DNA of 40,384 bases from Rhizobium sp. Q54 (GCA_945860095.1 CAMAPP010000012.1:1-40384); one strand, 5' to 3'; shown: positions 7,654 through 15,722, counted from the first letter of the stretch. The notes: generated by a model from the sequence alone, not told the origin. A program made the numbers and translations.

Positions 7654-8384
7654 CCTCCGGCGCCCTCGGCGGCGAGGCGCCGGGCGCGCCGGCGCGCGAT
7701 TTCGGTTTCGAGGCGAAGGATGACGACGAGCGCGCCAAAGGACGTGAACGCCGCCGCCATGACGAGAAGGGGAGCGAGCATGGACGGGTGAATGGCCGGG
7801 CCGTCGAGGCGCAGCACGCTCGCCGGCTGATGCAAGGTGTGCCACCAATCGACCGAGAACTTGATGACCGGCACGTTCACCACGCCGACGAGCGCCAGGA
7901 TCGCCGCCGCGCGCGCGCCGCGCGCCGTGTCGTCGAAGGCGTCCATCAGCGCGATATGGCCGAGATAGAGAAAAAACAACACCAGCACCGAAGTCAGGCG
8001 CGCATCCCACACCCACCAAGTGCCCCACATGGGCTGACCCCAAAGCGAGCCCGTGACCAGCGCCAAGAGGGTAAAAATCGCACCGATGGGCGAGGCGGCC
8101 TTGGCGTACAGCTCGGCCAAGGGATGGCGCCAGACGATCGCGGCCAGACTCGCCGCCGCGATCGAGACATAGACAAACAGCGCCATCCACGCCGCAGGCA
8201 CGTGGACGTACATGATGCGCACGGTTTCGCCCTGCTGGTAGTCGGGCGGCGAGGCGAGAATCGCGAGATAGAGCCCGGCGGCGAACAGCACCGCCGTGGC
8301 GCCCGCGCACCACGGCAAGGCGGCGCCCGCTAAGCGCATGAAGCGCGCGGGATTGGCAAAGCGATGGAGGTTTCTCGTGGCCAT
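7650..8384 (-). CDS. ccmC: heme transporter/ligand protein CcmC
   Basis: The 244-residue protein has six predicted membrane spans and the WWD-type motif WGQPMWGTWWVWDARLTS (115-132). Conserved periplasmic histidines flank it (His61 in MYVHVPAAW, and His182 or His185). CcmC binds heme on the periplasmic face and passes it to CcmE. The start codon at 8384 directly follows three tandem 11-bp repeats that each contain an AGGA ribosome-binding core. It is separated from ccmB by 67 bp, the only sizeable gap between the ccm genes. Confidence 0.95.
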   Translation of the reverse strand: MATRNLHRFANPARFMRLAGAALPWCAGATAVLFAAGLYLAILASPPDYQQGETVRIMYVHVPAAWMALFVYVSIAAASLAAIVWRHPLAELYAKAASPIGAIFTLLALVTGSLWGQPMWGTWWVWDARLTSVLVLFFLYLGHIALMDAFDDTARGARAAAILALVGVVNVPVIKFSVDWWHTLHQPASVLRLDGPAIHPSMLAPLLVMAAAFTSFGALVVILRLETEIARRRARRLAAEGAGG

Positions 8385-8385
8385 G

Positions 8386-8418
8386 TCGATCCTGGGTCGA
8401 TCCTGGGTCGGTCCTGGG
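8386..8418 (-). repeat. three tandem 11-bp repeats carrying the ccmC ribosome-binding site
   Basis: Units at 8386-8396, 8397-8407 and 8408-8418 read TCGATCCTGGG, TCGATCCTGGG and TCGGTCCTGGG on the + strand. In the sense of ccmC each unit is CCCAGGA(T/C)CGA, so the AGGA core is repeated three times. The nearest copy sits about 5 bp from the ATG at 8384. Confidence 0.88.
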
Positions 8419-8451
8419 TGATTTAGCGTCCGCGCGGCCCCTTGGCCACCC

Positions 8452-9105
8452 TCACGACAGCGCCGCGCGCAAGGCGGCCGAAATCGCCGCCGGCCCGACC
8501 GCCAGCGCCGCCATCAACATGGCGCCAAGCACGGTCACCGCCGTCTCGATGGTTTCGGGGTCGCCAAATGCCGCTCCCGCGCCGAACACCAGCACCGGCA
8601 CTTCGAGGGGGAGCACGAGAAGGGCTTGCAATACCGAGCCGCGCCGCGCGCCCAAGGTCAGCGCGGCGCCGATCGCGCCGAGGATGACGAGGGTCGGCGT
8701 GCCGAGCGCGAGCGAAACCAGAAGCGCGCCCAGCGCATCGTGGTCGAGGCGCAGCAATAGCGCGATGGCGGGGACGGCGAACAGCAGGGGAATTGCGGTC
8801 GCGAGCCAATGGGCGGCGAGCTTGGCGACGACGAAGGCGGCTAGCGGCGCGGGCGCGAGCGCCAATTGGTCCAGCGAGCCGTCCTCGTAATCGGCCTGGA
8901 AAAGGCGGTCCAGGGACAAAAGCACGGACAGGAGGGCGATCACCCAGGCAGCGCCGGCGGCAACGCCGCCCAGTTGCTCCGGTCCGATGGCGAAGGCGAA
9001 CAACACGGCCGAGAAGGCGAAAAAAGCGACGACCGCGAGCGCGTCCGAGCCGTGGCGCAAGGCCAGGCGCAGATCGCGGCGGAACAGGGCGAGCGGTCCG
9101 GTCAT
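8452..9105 (-). CDS. ccmB: heme exporter permease CcmB
   Basis: This 217-residue protein has six membrane spans and is the permease partner of the CcmA ATPase. The N terminus (MTGPLALFRRDLRLALR) and the GTPTLVILGAIGAALTLG segment are typical of CcmB. With CcmA and CcmC it drives release of holo-CcmE. The start at 9105 overlaps the ccmA stop codon by 4 bp (ATGA). Confidence 0.94.
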   Translation of the reverse strand: MTGPLALFRRDLRLALRHGSDALAVVAFFAFSAVLFAFAIGPEQLGGVAAGAAWVIALLSVLLSLDRLFQADYEDGSLDQLALAPAPLAAFVVAKLAAHWLATAIPLLFAVPAIALLLRLDHDALGALLVSLALGTPTLVILGAIGAALTLGARRGSVLQALLVLPLEVPVLVFGAGAAFGDPETIETAVTVLGAMLMAALAVGPAAISAALRAALS

Positions 9106-9797
9106 GGACTGGCTCCGGCCGTGCCGCCCTCCGGCGTAACGATCGTCATTTCGCGCGCGCCGCGCAACGCAACCGCGCCGTGCGCCGCGACGACCGCGAT
9201 GCCGCCTGAAGCGGCATGAACCCCGACGGCTTCCGATAGGCGTTCGACACCTTCGGCATCGAGCACCGAGGCCGGTTCATCGAGCAGCCACAGGGCACGC
9301 GGTGCGAGCGAGAGCCGGGCGAGCGCCGTGCGCCGGCGCTGTCCCGCCGACAGCCAGCGCGTCGGCGTCTCGGCAATGCGCGCCAAGCCCCAGCGCGCGA
9401 GCGCGTCCTCGACGACCCCTAGGCTGATCTTGTCGAGCGAACCGGACTCGTTGAACGAACTGGTCTTGTCGAGCGAAGCGGACTCGTCGAGCGAGGCGGC
9501 GAATTCCAGATTTTCGCGCGCCGTCAGCGCCGCCTTGAGCCCATCGTTATGTCCAAGATAGCGCAGACGCGCGCGATGCGCGTCGGCTTCGGCGAAAATA
9601 CCGCGGCCTCGCCACATGACCGTGCCCGATTGCGGTCGCACCAGACCCGCCATGACGCGCAGCAGCGTCGATTTGCCGGCGCCATTCGCGCCACGCAGTA
9701 CCAAGACCTCGCCCCGCGCCAGACAAAACCGCAAATTCGCCAGCACCAAGCGCTCGCCGCGCGGCACGCTCACATCCGTTCCCTCGAATTCGCTCAC
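9102..9797 (-). CDS. ccmA: heme exporter ATP-binding protein CcmA
   Basis: This 231-residue ABC ATPase carries Walker A GANGAGKST (36-44), the signature LSAGQRRR (149-156) and Walker B LWLLDEP (169-175). It powers the CcmABCD complex that releases heme-loaded CcmE. Between the Q-loop region and the signature it holds an unusual serine- and acid-rich stretch of two 12-residue repeats (about 102-125), encoded by a 36-bp tandem duplication. The start is the GTG at 9797, which gives the family N terminus MSEFEG. It is preceded by two 8-codon micro-ORFs formed by 23-bp repeats. It is the first gene of the operon. Confidence 0.94.
   Translation of the reverse strand: MSEFEGTDVSVPRGERLVLANLRFCLARGEVLVLRGANGAGKSTLLRVMAGLVRPQSGTVMWRGRGIFAEADAHRARLRYLGHNDGLKAALTARENLEFAASLDESASLDKTSSFNESGSLDKISLGVVEDALARWGLARIAETPTRWLSAGQRRRTALARLSLAPRALWLLDEPASVLDAEGVERLSEAVGVHAASGGIAVVAAHGAVALRGAREMTIVTPEGGTAGASP
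9429..9500 (-). repeat. 36-bp in-frame tandem duplication inside ccmA
   Basis: CTTGTCGAGCGAA starts at 9429 and again at 9465, 36 bp apart, and the flanking bases match as well. The repeat encodes SLDESASLDKTS followed by SFNESGSLDKIS. Each 12-residue unit itself looks like two related six-residue halves, so the element may have grown from an 18-bp unit. Confidence 0.85.
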
Positions 9798-9846
9798 GCG
9801 GTTTTCTCGCCTTCGCTCACGCGGTTTTCTCGCATTCGCTCATGCG
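9789..9846 (-). repeat. 23-bp tandem repeats over the ccmA start
   Basis: Full copies lie at 9789-9811 and 9812-9834, and a 12-bp partial copy at 9835-9846. Each copy carries a start codon (GTG at 9797, GTG at 9820, ATG at 9843) followed by AGC GAA. The period is not a multiple of three. Confidence 0.9.
9794..9843 (-). other. two overlapping 8-codon micro-ORFs leading into ccmA
   Basis: ATG at 9843 opens MSECEKTA and stops at a TGA overlapping the GTG at 9820. That GTG opens MSEGEKTA and stops at a TGA overlapping the ccmA GTG at 9797. Both junctions are GTGA, the same 4-bp overlap used between most ccm genes. Translation of these frames is an inference; a duplication remnant without function is the alternative. 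Confidence 0.5.
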
Positions 9847-9931
9847 CTGGCCGATCCTTCGCGCCTTACAAGCGCGCGAACGTAACCCAAGCGCGCCCGC
9901 GCGACACGCGGCTAAAAAGATCATATGGCGA

Positions 9932-9976
9932 GATCGGGGCGGGCGGGATCGGGGCGTGCGGGATCGGGGGGGCAAA
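9932..9976. repeat. three 15-bp G-rich repeats
   Basis: GATCGGGGC-type units begin at 9932, 9947 and 9962, a 15-bp period; the third copy is degenerate. They lie about 135 bp upstream of the ccmA start and next to the liv-operon terminator. They could be part of the ccm leader. Confidence 0.75.
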
Positions 9977-10010
9977 AAATTGGCCGCCGGGTTGGAGAAG
10001 CCCGGCGGCC
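9975..10010 (-). terminator. rho-independent terminator of the liv operon
   Basis: GGCCGCCGGG (9982-9991) pairs perfectly with CCCGGCGGCC (10001-10010) across a 9-base loop. Read on the minus strand the stem is followed by AATTTTTT. It lies 194 bp after the stop codon of the ligase-like gene and before ccmA, so it should end transcription of the upstream liv operon. Confidence 0.78.
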
Positions 10011-10203
10011 ACGCAGCCCTTGGGGAGGGCCGCGGATTCGGAGCTATGGGGGGAAAAGCTCCGAAGAGGTTCGATGGGGAGAACATCGCCCGCTTCTGTG
10101 ACGCTTTGAGGACCGCAAAGTGGCAGAAATAAGGTTTTGCGCCGAAGGGATGCGCATTTAACTAATTGATAATATTAGATAAAAAATTTTATCGTAGAAT
10201 TTT

Positions 10204-11442
10204 CTAGCAGTAGGTCCGCAGATCGTCGATGACCTTGCCGTCATTGGGCAGGGTGCCCGGCGCCACCAATTCGACTTCGCCCTTGAGCTTGCACACCGCT
10301 TGGATCGAGGCGCGGAGCGCGTCCGCGAGCGCGGCGCCCGCGCCGAAGGTCTCGCAGCGGAGCGTCATCACGTCCGCCCCGTCCACTTGGCCGACGACCA
10401 GCCGGCCTCGGACGATCCCATCATGGCGTCGCAGCACCTCGGCCACCTGATGGGGGTGGACGAACATGCCCTTTACCTTCGTCGTCTGATCGGCGCGCCC
10501 CATCCAACCTTTGATGCGCGCGTTTGTCCGTCCGCACGGGCTTGGTCCCGAAAGGATCGCCGACAGATCGCCGGTGCCCAGTCGAATCAGCGGGTATTCG
10601 GGCGCGAGCGAAGTGATCACGACCTCGCCGACTTCGCCCTCGGGCACCGAATCGCCGGTGCCGGGCCGGACGATCTCGACGATCAATTCCTCATCCAGCA
10701 CCATTCCCTCGCGCGCCGGCGACTCGTAGGCGATGAGGCCGGCATCCGCGGTGGCGTAGCACTGGTACGCATCCACGCCCAATTCCTTGATCGCTTGCTG
10801 GAGCGAGGGCGCAAAGGCCTCGCCCGAGACCAAGGCGCAAGCGAGACTCGAATGATCGAACTTCATCTCCTTGCCCTTCTCGAGGACGATCTTGAGGAAG
10901 GACGGCGTGCCGGCATAGCCGCGCGGGCGCAGCTCGGCGATGGTCTGCGCCTGCAATTCCGTGTTGCCGGTGCCGGCGGGAAAAACCGGACAGCCGAGCG
11001 CGCGCGCGCCGCCGTCCATCATCCAGCCGCCGGGCGTGAAGTGAAAGGCGAAGGAGACGTGTACGAGATCGCCCGCGCGCAATCCCGCGGCGAACAATGC
11101 CCGCGCCATGCGCGCGAAATCGACGCGCGCGGGCTGGGGTACGTACATGGGGCCCGGCGAGTGAAAGACGCGCGCAAGCTCCGCCATGGCAACCGCATTG
11201 GCGCCCGCGAAGGGCGGATCGGCGCGCTGGCGCACCATCAAATCCGATTTCCGCAGCACGGGCAGGCGGGCGAGGGCAGCGCGATCGGCGATATCGGCGG
11301 GTGCGACCCCGCGGAGGGTCTCGGCGAAGGCGCGGGTGGATTGCGCGCGCGCGATCTGGGCCGGCAAGGCGGCGAACAGGGCGGCTTCGCGTTCGTCGCG
11401 GCCGCGCGTTTCGGCCTGGTCGTAAAACGGCGATCGCGGCAT
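10204..11442 (-). CDS. phenylacetate-CoA ligase family protein (PaaK-like)
   Basis: The 412-residue protein matches the PaaK branch of AMP-forming ligases in length and layout. It has a late core with the A8-type segment RLGTGDLSA, the linker GWMGRADQTTKVKGMFVHP and a C-terminal mini-domain ending LPNDGKVIDDLRTYC, which supplies the A10 lysine. The usual nucleotide-binding loop (SSGTTGxPT) is absent; the corresponding site reads FHSPGPMY (93-100). It may therefore use a variant ATP site or work in a different role. It is the last gene of the liv operon, 8 bp after livF. The likely job is CoA activation of an imported aromatic or other carboxylic acid, inferred from context. Confidence 0.78.
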   Translation of the reverse strand: MPRSPFYDQAETRGRDEREAALFAALPAQIARAQSTRAFAETLRGVAPADIADRAALARLPVLRKSDLMVRQRADPPFAGANAVAMAELARVFHSPGPMYVPQPARVDFARMARALFAAGLRAGDLVHVSFAFHFTPGGWMMDGGARALGCPVFPAGTGNTELQAQTIAELRPRGYAGTPSFLKIVLEKGKEMKFDHSSLACALVSGEAFAPSLQQAIKELGVDAYQCYATADAGLIAYESPAREGMVLDEELIVEIVRPGTGDSVPEGEVGEVVITSLAPEYPLIRLGTGDLSAILSGPSPCGRTNARIKGWMGRADQTTKVKGMFVHPHQVAEVLRRHDGIVRGRLVVGQVDGADVMTLRCETFGAGAALADALRASIQAVCKLKGEVELVAPGTLPNDGKVIDDLRTYC

Positions 11443-11450
11443 GGGTGGGC

Positions 11451-12272
11451 CTAGAGCCAGCGCTTGCGGCGTTTGTAGGACTTGATGGATTTGAACGATT
11501 TCCGCTCCGTGCCCTGGCCGAGATAGAACTCCTTCACGTCCTCGTTCTCGGTAAGTTGCGCCGCCGTGCCGTCGAGCACGATCTTGCCCTGCTCCATGAT
11601 ATAGCCGCGCGTGGCCGCACCCAACGCCATGCGCGCGTTCTGCTCGACCAAAAGAATCGTCACGCCGAGCTCGCGGTTGAGGCGGGCGATGATGGCGAAG
11701 ACTTCCTGCACCAAAAGCGGCGAGAGGCCGAGCGAAGGCTCGTCCATGAGGATGAGCTTCGGGCGCGCCATCAGCGCGCGGCCGATGGCAAGCATCTGCT
11801 GCTCGCCGCCCGACAGGTACCCGGCCAGGCCGTCGCGCTCGCGCAGGCGCGGGAAATAGGCGAAGACCTTGTCGATGTCCGCGCGCACTCCGCCATCGCG
11901 CCGCGTGTGTGCGCCCAGGCGCAAATTCTCGGTGACGGTCATGTCGGCGATGATGCGCCGACCTTCCATGACCTGAAAGATTCCCGCCTTCACGATGTGC
12001 TCGGCGTCGCGGCCGCTGATGACATGGCCGTCGAACAGAATCTCGCCGCGCGTGATTTCGCCGTCCTCGGAACCGAGCAGGCCCGAAATCGCCTTGAGCG
12101 TCGTCGATTTACCGGCGCCGTTGGGGCCCAGCAGGGCGACGATCTCGCCCTTGGGCACGCTCAGGGACAGGCCGTGCAGAACCTGGATCACGTCGTCGTA
12201 AACGACGTCGATATTGTTGAGCGCCAGCGCTGGAACGCCGGCGGGGATCGCGGCGCGCGCGGCTTCGGTCAT
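11451..12272 (-). CDS. livF: HAAT-family ABC transporter ATP-binding protein LivF
   Basis: This 273-residue ABC ATPase has Walker A GPNGAGKST (49-57), the LSGGEQQMLAIGRALM signature and Walker B LILMDEPS, plus the ENLRLGAH segment typical of LivF. A lysine/arginine-rich tail (KSFKSIKSYKRRKRWL) extends beyond the usual C terminus. With LivG it powers a branched-chain-amino-acid-type importer. ATG at 12272 was chosen; an in-frame TTG at 12281 is an alternative and neither has a clear ribosome-binding site. It follows livK after a hairpin at 12300-12322. Confidence 0.92.
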   Translation of the reverse strand: MTEAARAAIPAGVPALALNNIDVVYDDVIQVLHGLSLSVPKGEIVALLGPNGAGKSTTLKAISGLLGSEDGEITRGEILFDGHVISGRDAEHIVKAGIFQVMEGRRIIADMTVTENLRLGAHTRRDGGVRADIDKVFAYFPRLRERDGLAGYLSGGEQQMLAIGRALMARPKLILMDEPSLGLSPLLVQEVFAIIARLNRELGVTILLVEQNARMALGAATRGYIMEQGKIVLDGTAAQLTENEDVKEFYLGQGTERKSFKSIKSYKRRKRWL

Positions 12273-12299
12273 CGGGTGCAAGGATGCGCGCGGAAAATC

Positions 12300-12327
12300 G
12301 GGGGCGGCATTCCGCCGCCCCCTTTTT
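12300..12327. terminator. hairpin between livK and livF, possible partial terminator
   Basis: GGGGGCGGC (12300-12308) pairs perfectly with GCCGCCCCC (12314-12322) across a 5-base loop. On the + strand it is followed by TTTTT, and on the minus strand, the sense of the operon, by GATTTT. Located 15 bp after the livK stop, it may reduce read-through into livF or stabilise the 3' end of the abundant binding-protein message. Confidence 0.7.
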
Positions 12328-12336
12328 CCATATTCC

Positions 12337-13617
12337 TTACAAGCCGAGCCATTCGGCCTTGCGGGGCACGTTGGCCTCGAACACCTTGGCCATGCTGACG
12401 GCGCCGCTCTTGACGAGATCCACGACCGGTGCGTCCGTCGCGCCCTTCACCTGGCCGCGATAAACGAAGACGCGGGCCACGCCACGATGATCGGCGTCCG
12501 TCCAGGTCGCCGCGGGGCATACGCCTTCCATGCCGACGGGCACCCAGTCCTTCTTCTGGTACATGGCGCGCTTGACGTTCGGCCCGTTGATGCCGCCGTT
12601 CTTGTCGGCCCATTCGAGCGCTTCCTTCATGTAGAAAATCGAACACACGCCGCGAATGTAGTGCACGGCGCGGTACGCCAGCCCGCGCGGGTCGGAGATC
12701 TTGGACACGGCTTGGATGGTCTTCATGCCGGGTACGTCGTCGTTCCACTTCGCGCCGCCCATCACCCAGACGACGCCGTTGGCGGCCTCGCCCGCGGCCT
12801 TCATGGCGTTCTCGTCATAGCCCCAAATATTCGCCATGAACTGCGCCTTCACGCCGACGGTCGCGCACGAACGCAGCATCGCGATGTTCGAATCGCTCGT
12901 ATTGGCGAGGAAGGCGTAATCCGCGCCCGACTGGTTGAGCGTCAGGCACTGCGCCTTGAAGTCGGTCGGCGCCAGCGAATACTGGATCGCGGGCAGGATG
13001 TCGAAGCCCATTTCCTTGGCGTAGTCCTCGCCCGCCTTCTTGGGCGCGTTCGGATAGGGGTGGTTGTCGCCCATGTGCACGTATTTGGGCTTGCCCGCCT
13101 TGCCCTTCTTTTTCCAATCGTCGGCCGCCCATTGCACGAGCGCGCGCACGCCGTCGGAATAGGAGGGGCCGACGAAGAAATTGAACGGCGCGGGCTTCTT
13201 GGTCTCGGGTCCCTTGCCCTGCGGGTCGGTCAGGTGGCCCGAGTACGAGGCCGAGAAGTACGGCACCTGATCCTTGGCGACGAAATCGACCATCGCCTCG
13301 GTGTCGGCCGTGCCCCAGCCCTGGATCGCCGAGACCTTGCGCTGGGTGGTCCATTTCTTGTACGCGGCGAGCGCGCGAGGCACGACGTAGGAATAGTCCA
13401 CTGTATCGAAATCCAAGAGCTTGCCGTTGATGCCGCCGTTCTCGTTGACCCAGTTCATCGCGTCGATCTTGCCTTGGCCGTATTCCTTGCCGACAACGGC
13501 GGTGTTGCCGGTGAAATCGACCAGATTGCCGATCTGGATGTAGTCCTGCGCCGAAGCGGTCCCGGCGAAGGTCAGCGCCGCGCCCGCGAGGAGCGCCCTG
13601 AATGCCATCTTCCGCAT
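12337..13617 (-). CDS. ABC transporter substrate-binding protein (LivK/HAAT type)
   Basis: The 426-residue protein has a clear signal peptide (cleavage near ASAQ-D, residue 24) and a type I periplasmic-binding fold beginning YIQIGNLVDFTGNTAVVGKE. It captures the ligand in the periplasm for LivHM. The family covers branched-chain amino acids, but also aromatic acids, amides and urea, and the flanking CoA-ligase genes suggest an acid. A near-perfect AAGGAGG ribosome-binding site precedes the ATG at 13617, which fits high expression. A 12-bp tandem duplication lies directly upstream. Several cysteines in the mature part could form disulfides. Confidence 0.92.
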   Translation of the reverse strand: MRKMAFRALLAGAALTFAGTASAQDYIQIGNLVDFTGNTAVVGKEYGQGKIDAMNWVNENGGINGKLLDFDTVDYSYVVPRALAAYKKWTTQRKVSAIQGWGTADTEAMVDFVAKDQVPYFSASYSGHLTDPQGKGPETKKPAPFNFFVGPSYSDGVRALVQWAADDWKKKGKAGKPKYVHMGDNHPYPNAPKKAGEDYAKEMGFDILPAIQYSLAPTDFKAQCLTLNQSGADYAFLANTSDSNIAMLRSCATVGVKAQFMANIWGYDENAMKAAGEAANGVVWVMGGAKWNDDVPGMKTIQAVSKISDPRGLAYRAVHYIRGVCSIFYMKEALEWADKNGGINGPNVKRAMYQKKDWVPVGMEGVCPAATWTDADHRGVARVFVYRGQVKGATDAPVVDLVKSGAVSMAKVFEANVPRKAEWLGL

Positions 13618-13635
13618 GTTTTGATCCTCCTTGAT

Positions 13636-13659
13636 TTCGCGTCGTCTTTCGCGCCGTCT
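13636..13659 (-). repeat. 12-bp tandem duplication upstream of livK
   Basis: TTCGCGTCGTCT (13636-13647) is followed by TTCGCGCCGTCT (13648-13659), one mismatch. It sits just upstream of the livK ribosome-binding site in the 148-bp gap between livM and livK. Confidence 0.75.
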
Positions 13660-13765
13660 TTCCCTGGCGGTCTCGCAAGGGCGCGACCGCAGTTTTGCCG
13701 GCAGATTACAGAGGCGCGCCCTGCCGGGCCAGCGCGCCCGCCGCCCCTCGCGGGGGCGACCAGGA

Positions 13766-14821
13766 TCAATAGGAAAACGGATAGAGCTTCCAGTACGCCT
13801 TGATCTGCCTCCAGCGATGGGCCAGGCCGGCGGGCTCGAACACCAGGAACAGGATGATCGCGAGGCCGATGGCGATCTGCTTGAGATAAGGCAGTCCCGC
13901 CGTCAAGGCCGGCACGCCTTTCAGCATTTTGGCCGCCGACTCCATGACTTCCGGCAACAGCACCAGGAACGCCGTGCCCATGAGCGAACCCATGATCGAG
14001 CCGAGGCCGCCGATGATGATCATGCCGAGGAATTGGATCGACAGCAGGATGTCGAAACCCTCGACCGATACAAAGCCGAGATAGTGCGCGAACAAGGCGC
14101 CGCCGATGCCGGCATAGAACGACGAAATGCCGAAGGACAGGATGCGATATTTGGTCAGATTGATGCCCATGATCTCTGCCGAAAGATAATGGTCGCGCAC
14201 GGCGACGAAGGCCCGGCCGTCGCGCGTGCGCATCAGATTGGCCGCGAGCGTATAAAGCACCACCACATAGGCAAGCACGACGTAGAAATAGCGCGCGTCG
14301 TTCGAAAACTCGAAGCCGAACACCCGCATGTGGCCCGCGATGGCGCCGGACGAGCCGCCGGTGAACCAATCCGCGCGCGAAAAGAAATCTTGCAGGATGA
14401 ATTGCGAGGCCAGCGTCGCGATCGCGAGGTATAGACCCTTGAGCCGCCCCGCGGGCAGGCCGAACACCATGCCGACCGCCGTGGTCATGAGGCCGGCGAG
14501 CGGGATGGAGAAGAAGACGGGGATGCCCTTGGAATGAATCCAGGCGGTCGCGAAGGCGCCGAAGCCGAAGAACGCCGAATGACCGAGGCTGATCTGGCCC
14601 GTGAAGCCCACGAGAATGTTCAGGCCCAGCGCCGCGACGCCGTAATAGCCGATCTGGATCAGCAGATTGAGGTGATAGCCCGTGAGCAGAAACGGCGCAC
14701 CGCACAACGCCAGCACGCCGAGGATGCAGAAATTGCGCGACCAGCGGGTGGGAAAGATCGTCGTGTCGGATTTGTAATCCGTCTTGAAATCGCCGCATGG
14801 GCGCAAAGAGATGCTCGCCAT
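13766..14821 (-). CDS. livM: HAAT-family ABC transporter permease LivM
   Basis: The 351-residue membrane protein has about nine to ten spans and the LivM hallmark LNILVGFTGQISLGHSAFFGFGAF near residues 65-90. It forms the channel together with LivH. The start at 14821 lies 2 bp after the livH stop, indicating translational coupling. Confidence 0.93.
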   Translation of the reverse strand: MASISLRPCGDFKTDYKSDTTIFPTRWSRNFCILGVLALCGAPFLLTGYHLNLLIQIGYYGVAALGLNILVGFTGQISLGHSAFFGFGAFATAWIHSKGIPVFFSIPLAGLMTTAVGMVFGLPAGRLKGLYLAIATLASQFILQDFFSRADWFTGGSSGAIAGHMRVFGFEFSNDARYFYVVLAYVVVLYTLAANLMRTRDGRAFVAVRDHYLSAEIMGINLTKYRILSFGISSFYAGIGGALFAHYLGFVSVEGFDILLSIQFLGMIIIGGLGSIMGSLMGTAFLVLLPEVMESAAKMLKGVPALTAGLPYLKQIAIGLAIILFLVFEPAGLAHRWRQIKAYWKLYPFSY

Positions 14822-14823
14822 GT

Positions 14824-15717
14824 TCAGATGCGCTCGATGTTCTTGGTGCCGAACAGGCCGTAGGGCTTGATCATCAGGATGACGATCAGCACGTAGAACG
14901 GCGCGATCGCGAAAAGATTGCCGACCTGGAGGAATTGGCTATCGGCGAACTCGGCGACGTTCTCGAGGATGCCGATGATCAGGCCGCCGACGACGGCGCC
15001 GATGACCGAATCGAGCCCGCCCAGGATGACCGCGGGGAAGACCTTGATGCCGATGAACGAGATGCCCGAGGACACGCCGTTGACCATGCCCGTGACCACG
15101 CCCGCAAGCGCCGAGACCATGGCCGAGATCGCCCAGGACGCGGCGAAGACCTGGCGGATCGAGATGCCGAGCGATTGGGCGACTTGCTGGTCGAAAGCGG
15201 TCGCGCGCATGGCTAGGCCCAGGCGCGAATACTTAAAGAACGCCGCGAAGGTGGCCATGATGAACAACGAAATGGCGAAGCTCATGACATAGGCGGTTTG
15301 GACGTTGAGGCCGAGGATATTGACCGATTGGGCCTCGAACACCTGCGGGAAGGGCTGCACCGTCACGCCGAAAATCCAGCGCATCAGCGCCTGGAAGACG
15401 ATCGACAGCCCGATCGTCACCATGATGACGCTGATCGCGGGCTCGCCGATCATGGGGCGCAGGACGACGACTTGCAGAATCACGCCGAAGGCGAACATGA
15501 AGACGAGCGTGATCGGAAAGCCCAGGATGAAGGGCACCTTGAACTCGGTCAGCACCCACCAGCACACCCAGGCGCCGATCAGCAGGAACTCGCCCTGCGC
15601 GAAATTGACGACCTTCGAGGCCTTGTAAATAAGCACGAAGGACATGGCGACGACGCCGTAAAGCGTGCCGACGATGACGCCGTTGACGACCAATTGCAGC
15701 AAAAGCGTGGTGTTCAC
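14824..15717 (-). CDS. livH: HAAT-family ABC transporter permease LivH
   Basis: This 297-residue permease has about eight spans and the typical segments GTLYGVVAMSFVLIYKASKV and NFAQGEFLLIG near the N terminus. The GTG at 15717 is preceded by GGAG at suitable distance and gives the normal length, although the frame is open well upstream. It follows the acyl-CoA synthetase gene by 5 bp. Confidence 0.93.
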   Translation of the reverse strand: MNTTLLLQLVVNGVIVGTLYGVVAMSFVLIYKASKVVNFAQGEFLLIGAWVCWWVLTEFKVPFILGFPITLVFMFAFGVILQVVVLRPMIGEPAISVIMVTIGLSIVFQALMRWIFGVTVQPFPQVFEAQSVNILGLNVQTAYVMSFAISLFIMATFAAFFKYSRLGLAMRATAFDQQVAQSLGISIRQVFAASWAISAMVSALAGVVTGMVNGVSSGISFIGIKVFPAVILGGLDSVIGAVVGGLIIGILENVAEFADSQFLQVGNLFAIAPFYVLIVILMIKPYGLFGTKNIERI

Positions 15718-15722
15718 GTCGC

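Larger units (their letters stand above)
9844..10203. other. 360-bp intergenic region between the ccm and liv operons
   Basis: No gene was found here. Going from ccmA outward it holds the presumed ccm promoter region, three 15-bp repeats (9932-9976), a terminator hairpin for the liv operon (9975-10010), a GC-rich stretch, and a strongly AT-rich island (about 10150-10203) just after the last liv-operon gene. No ccm promoter could be assigned with confidence. Confidence 0.7.
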
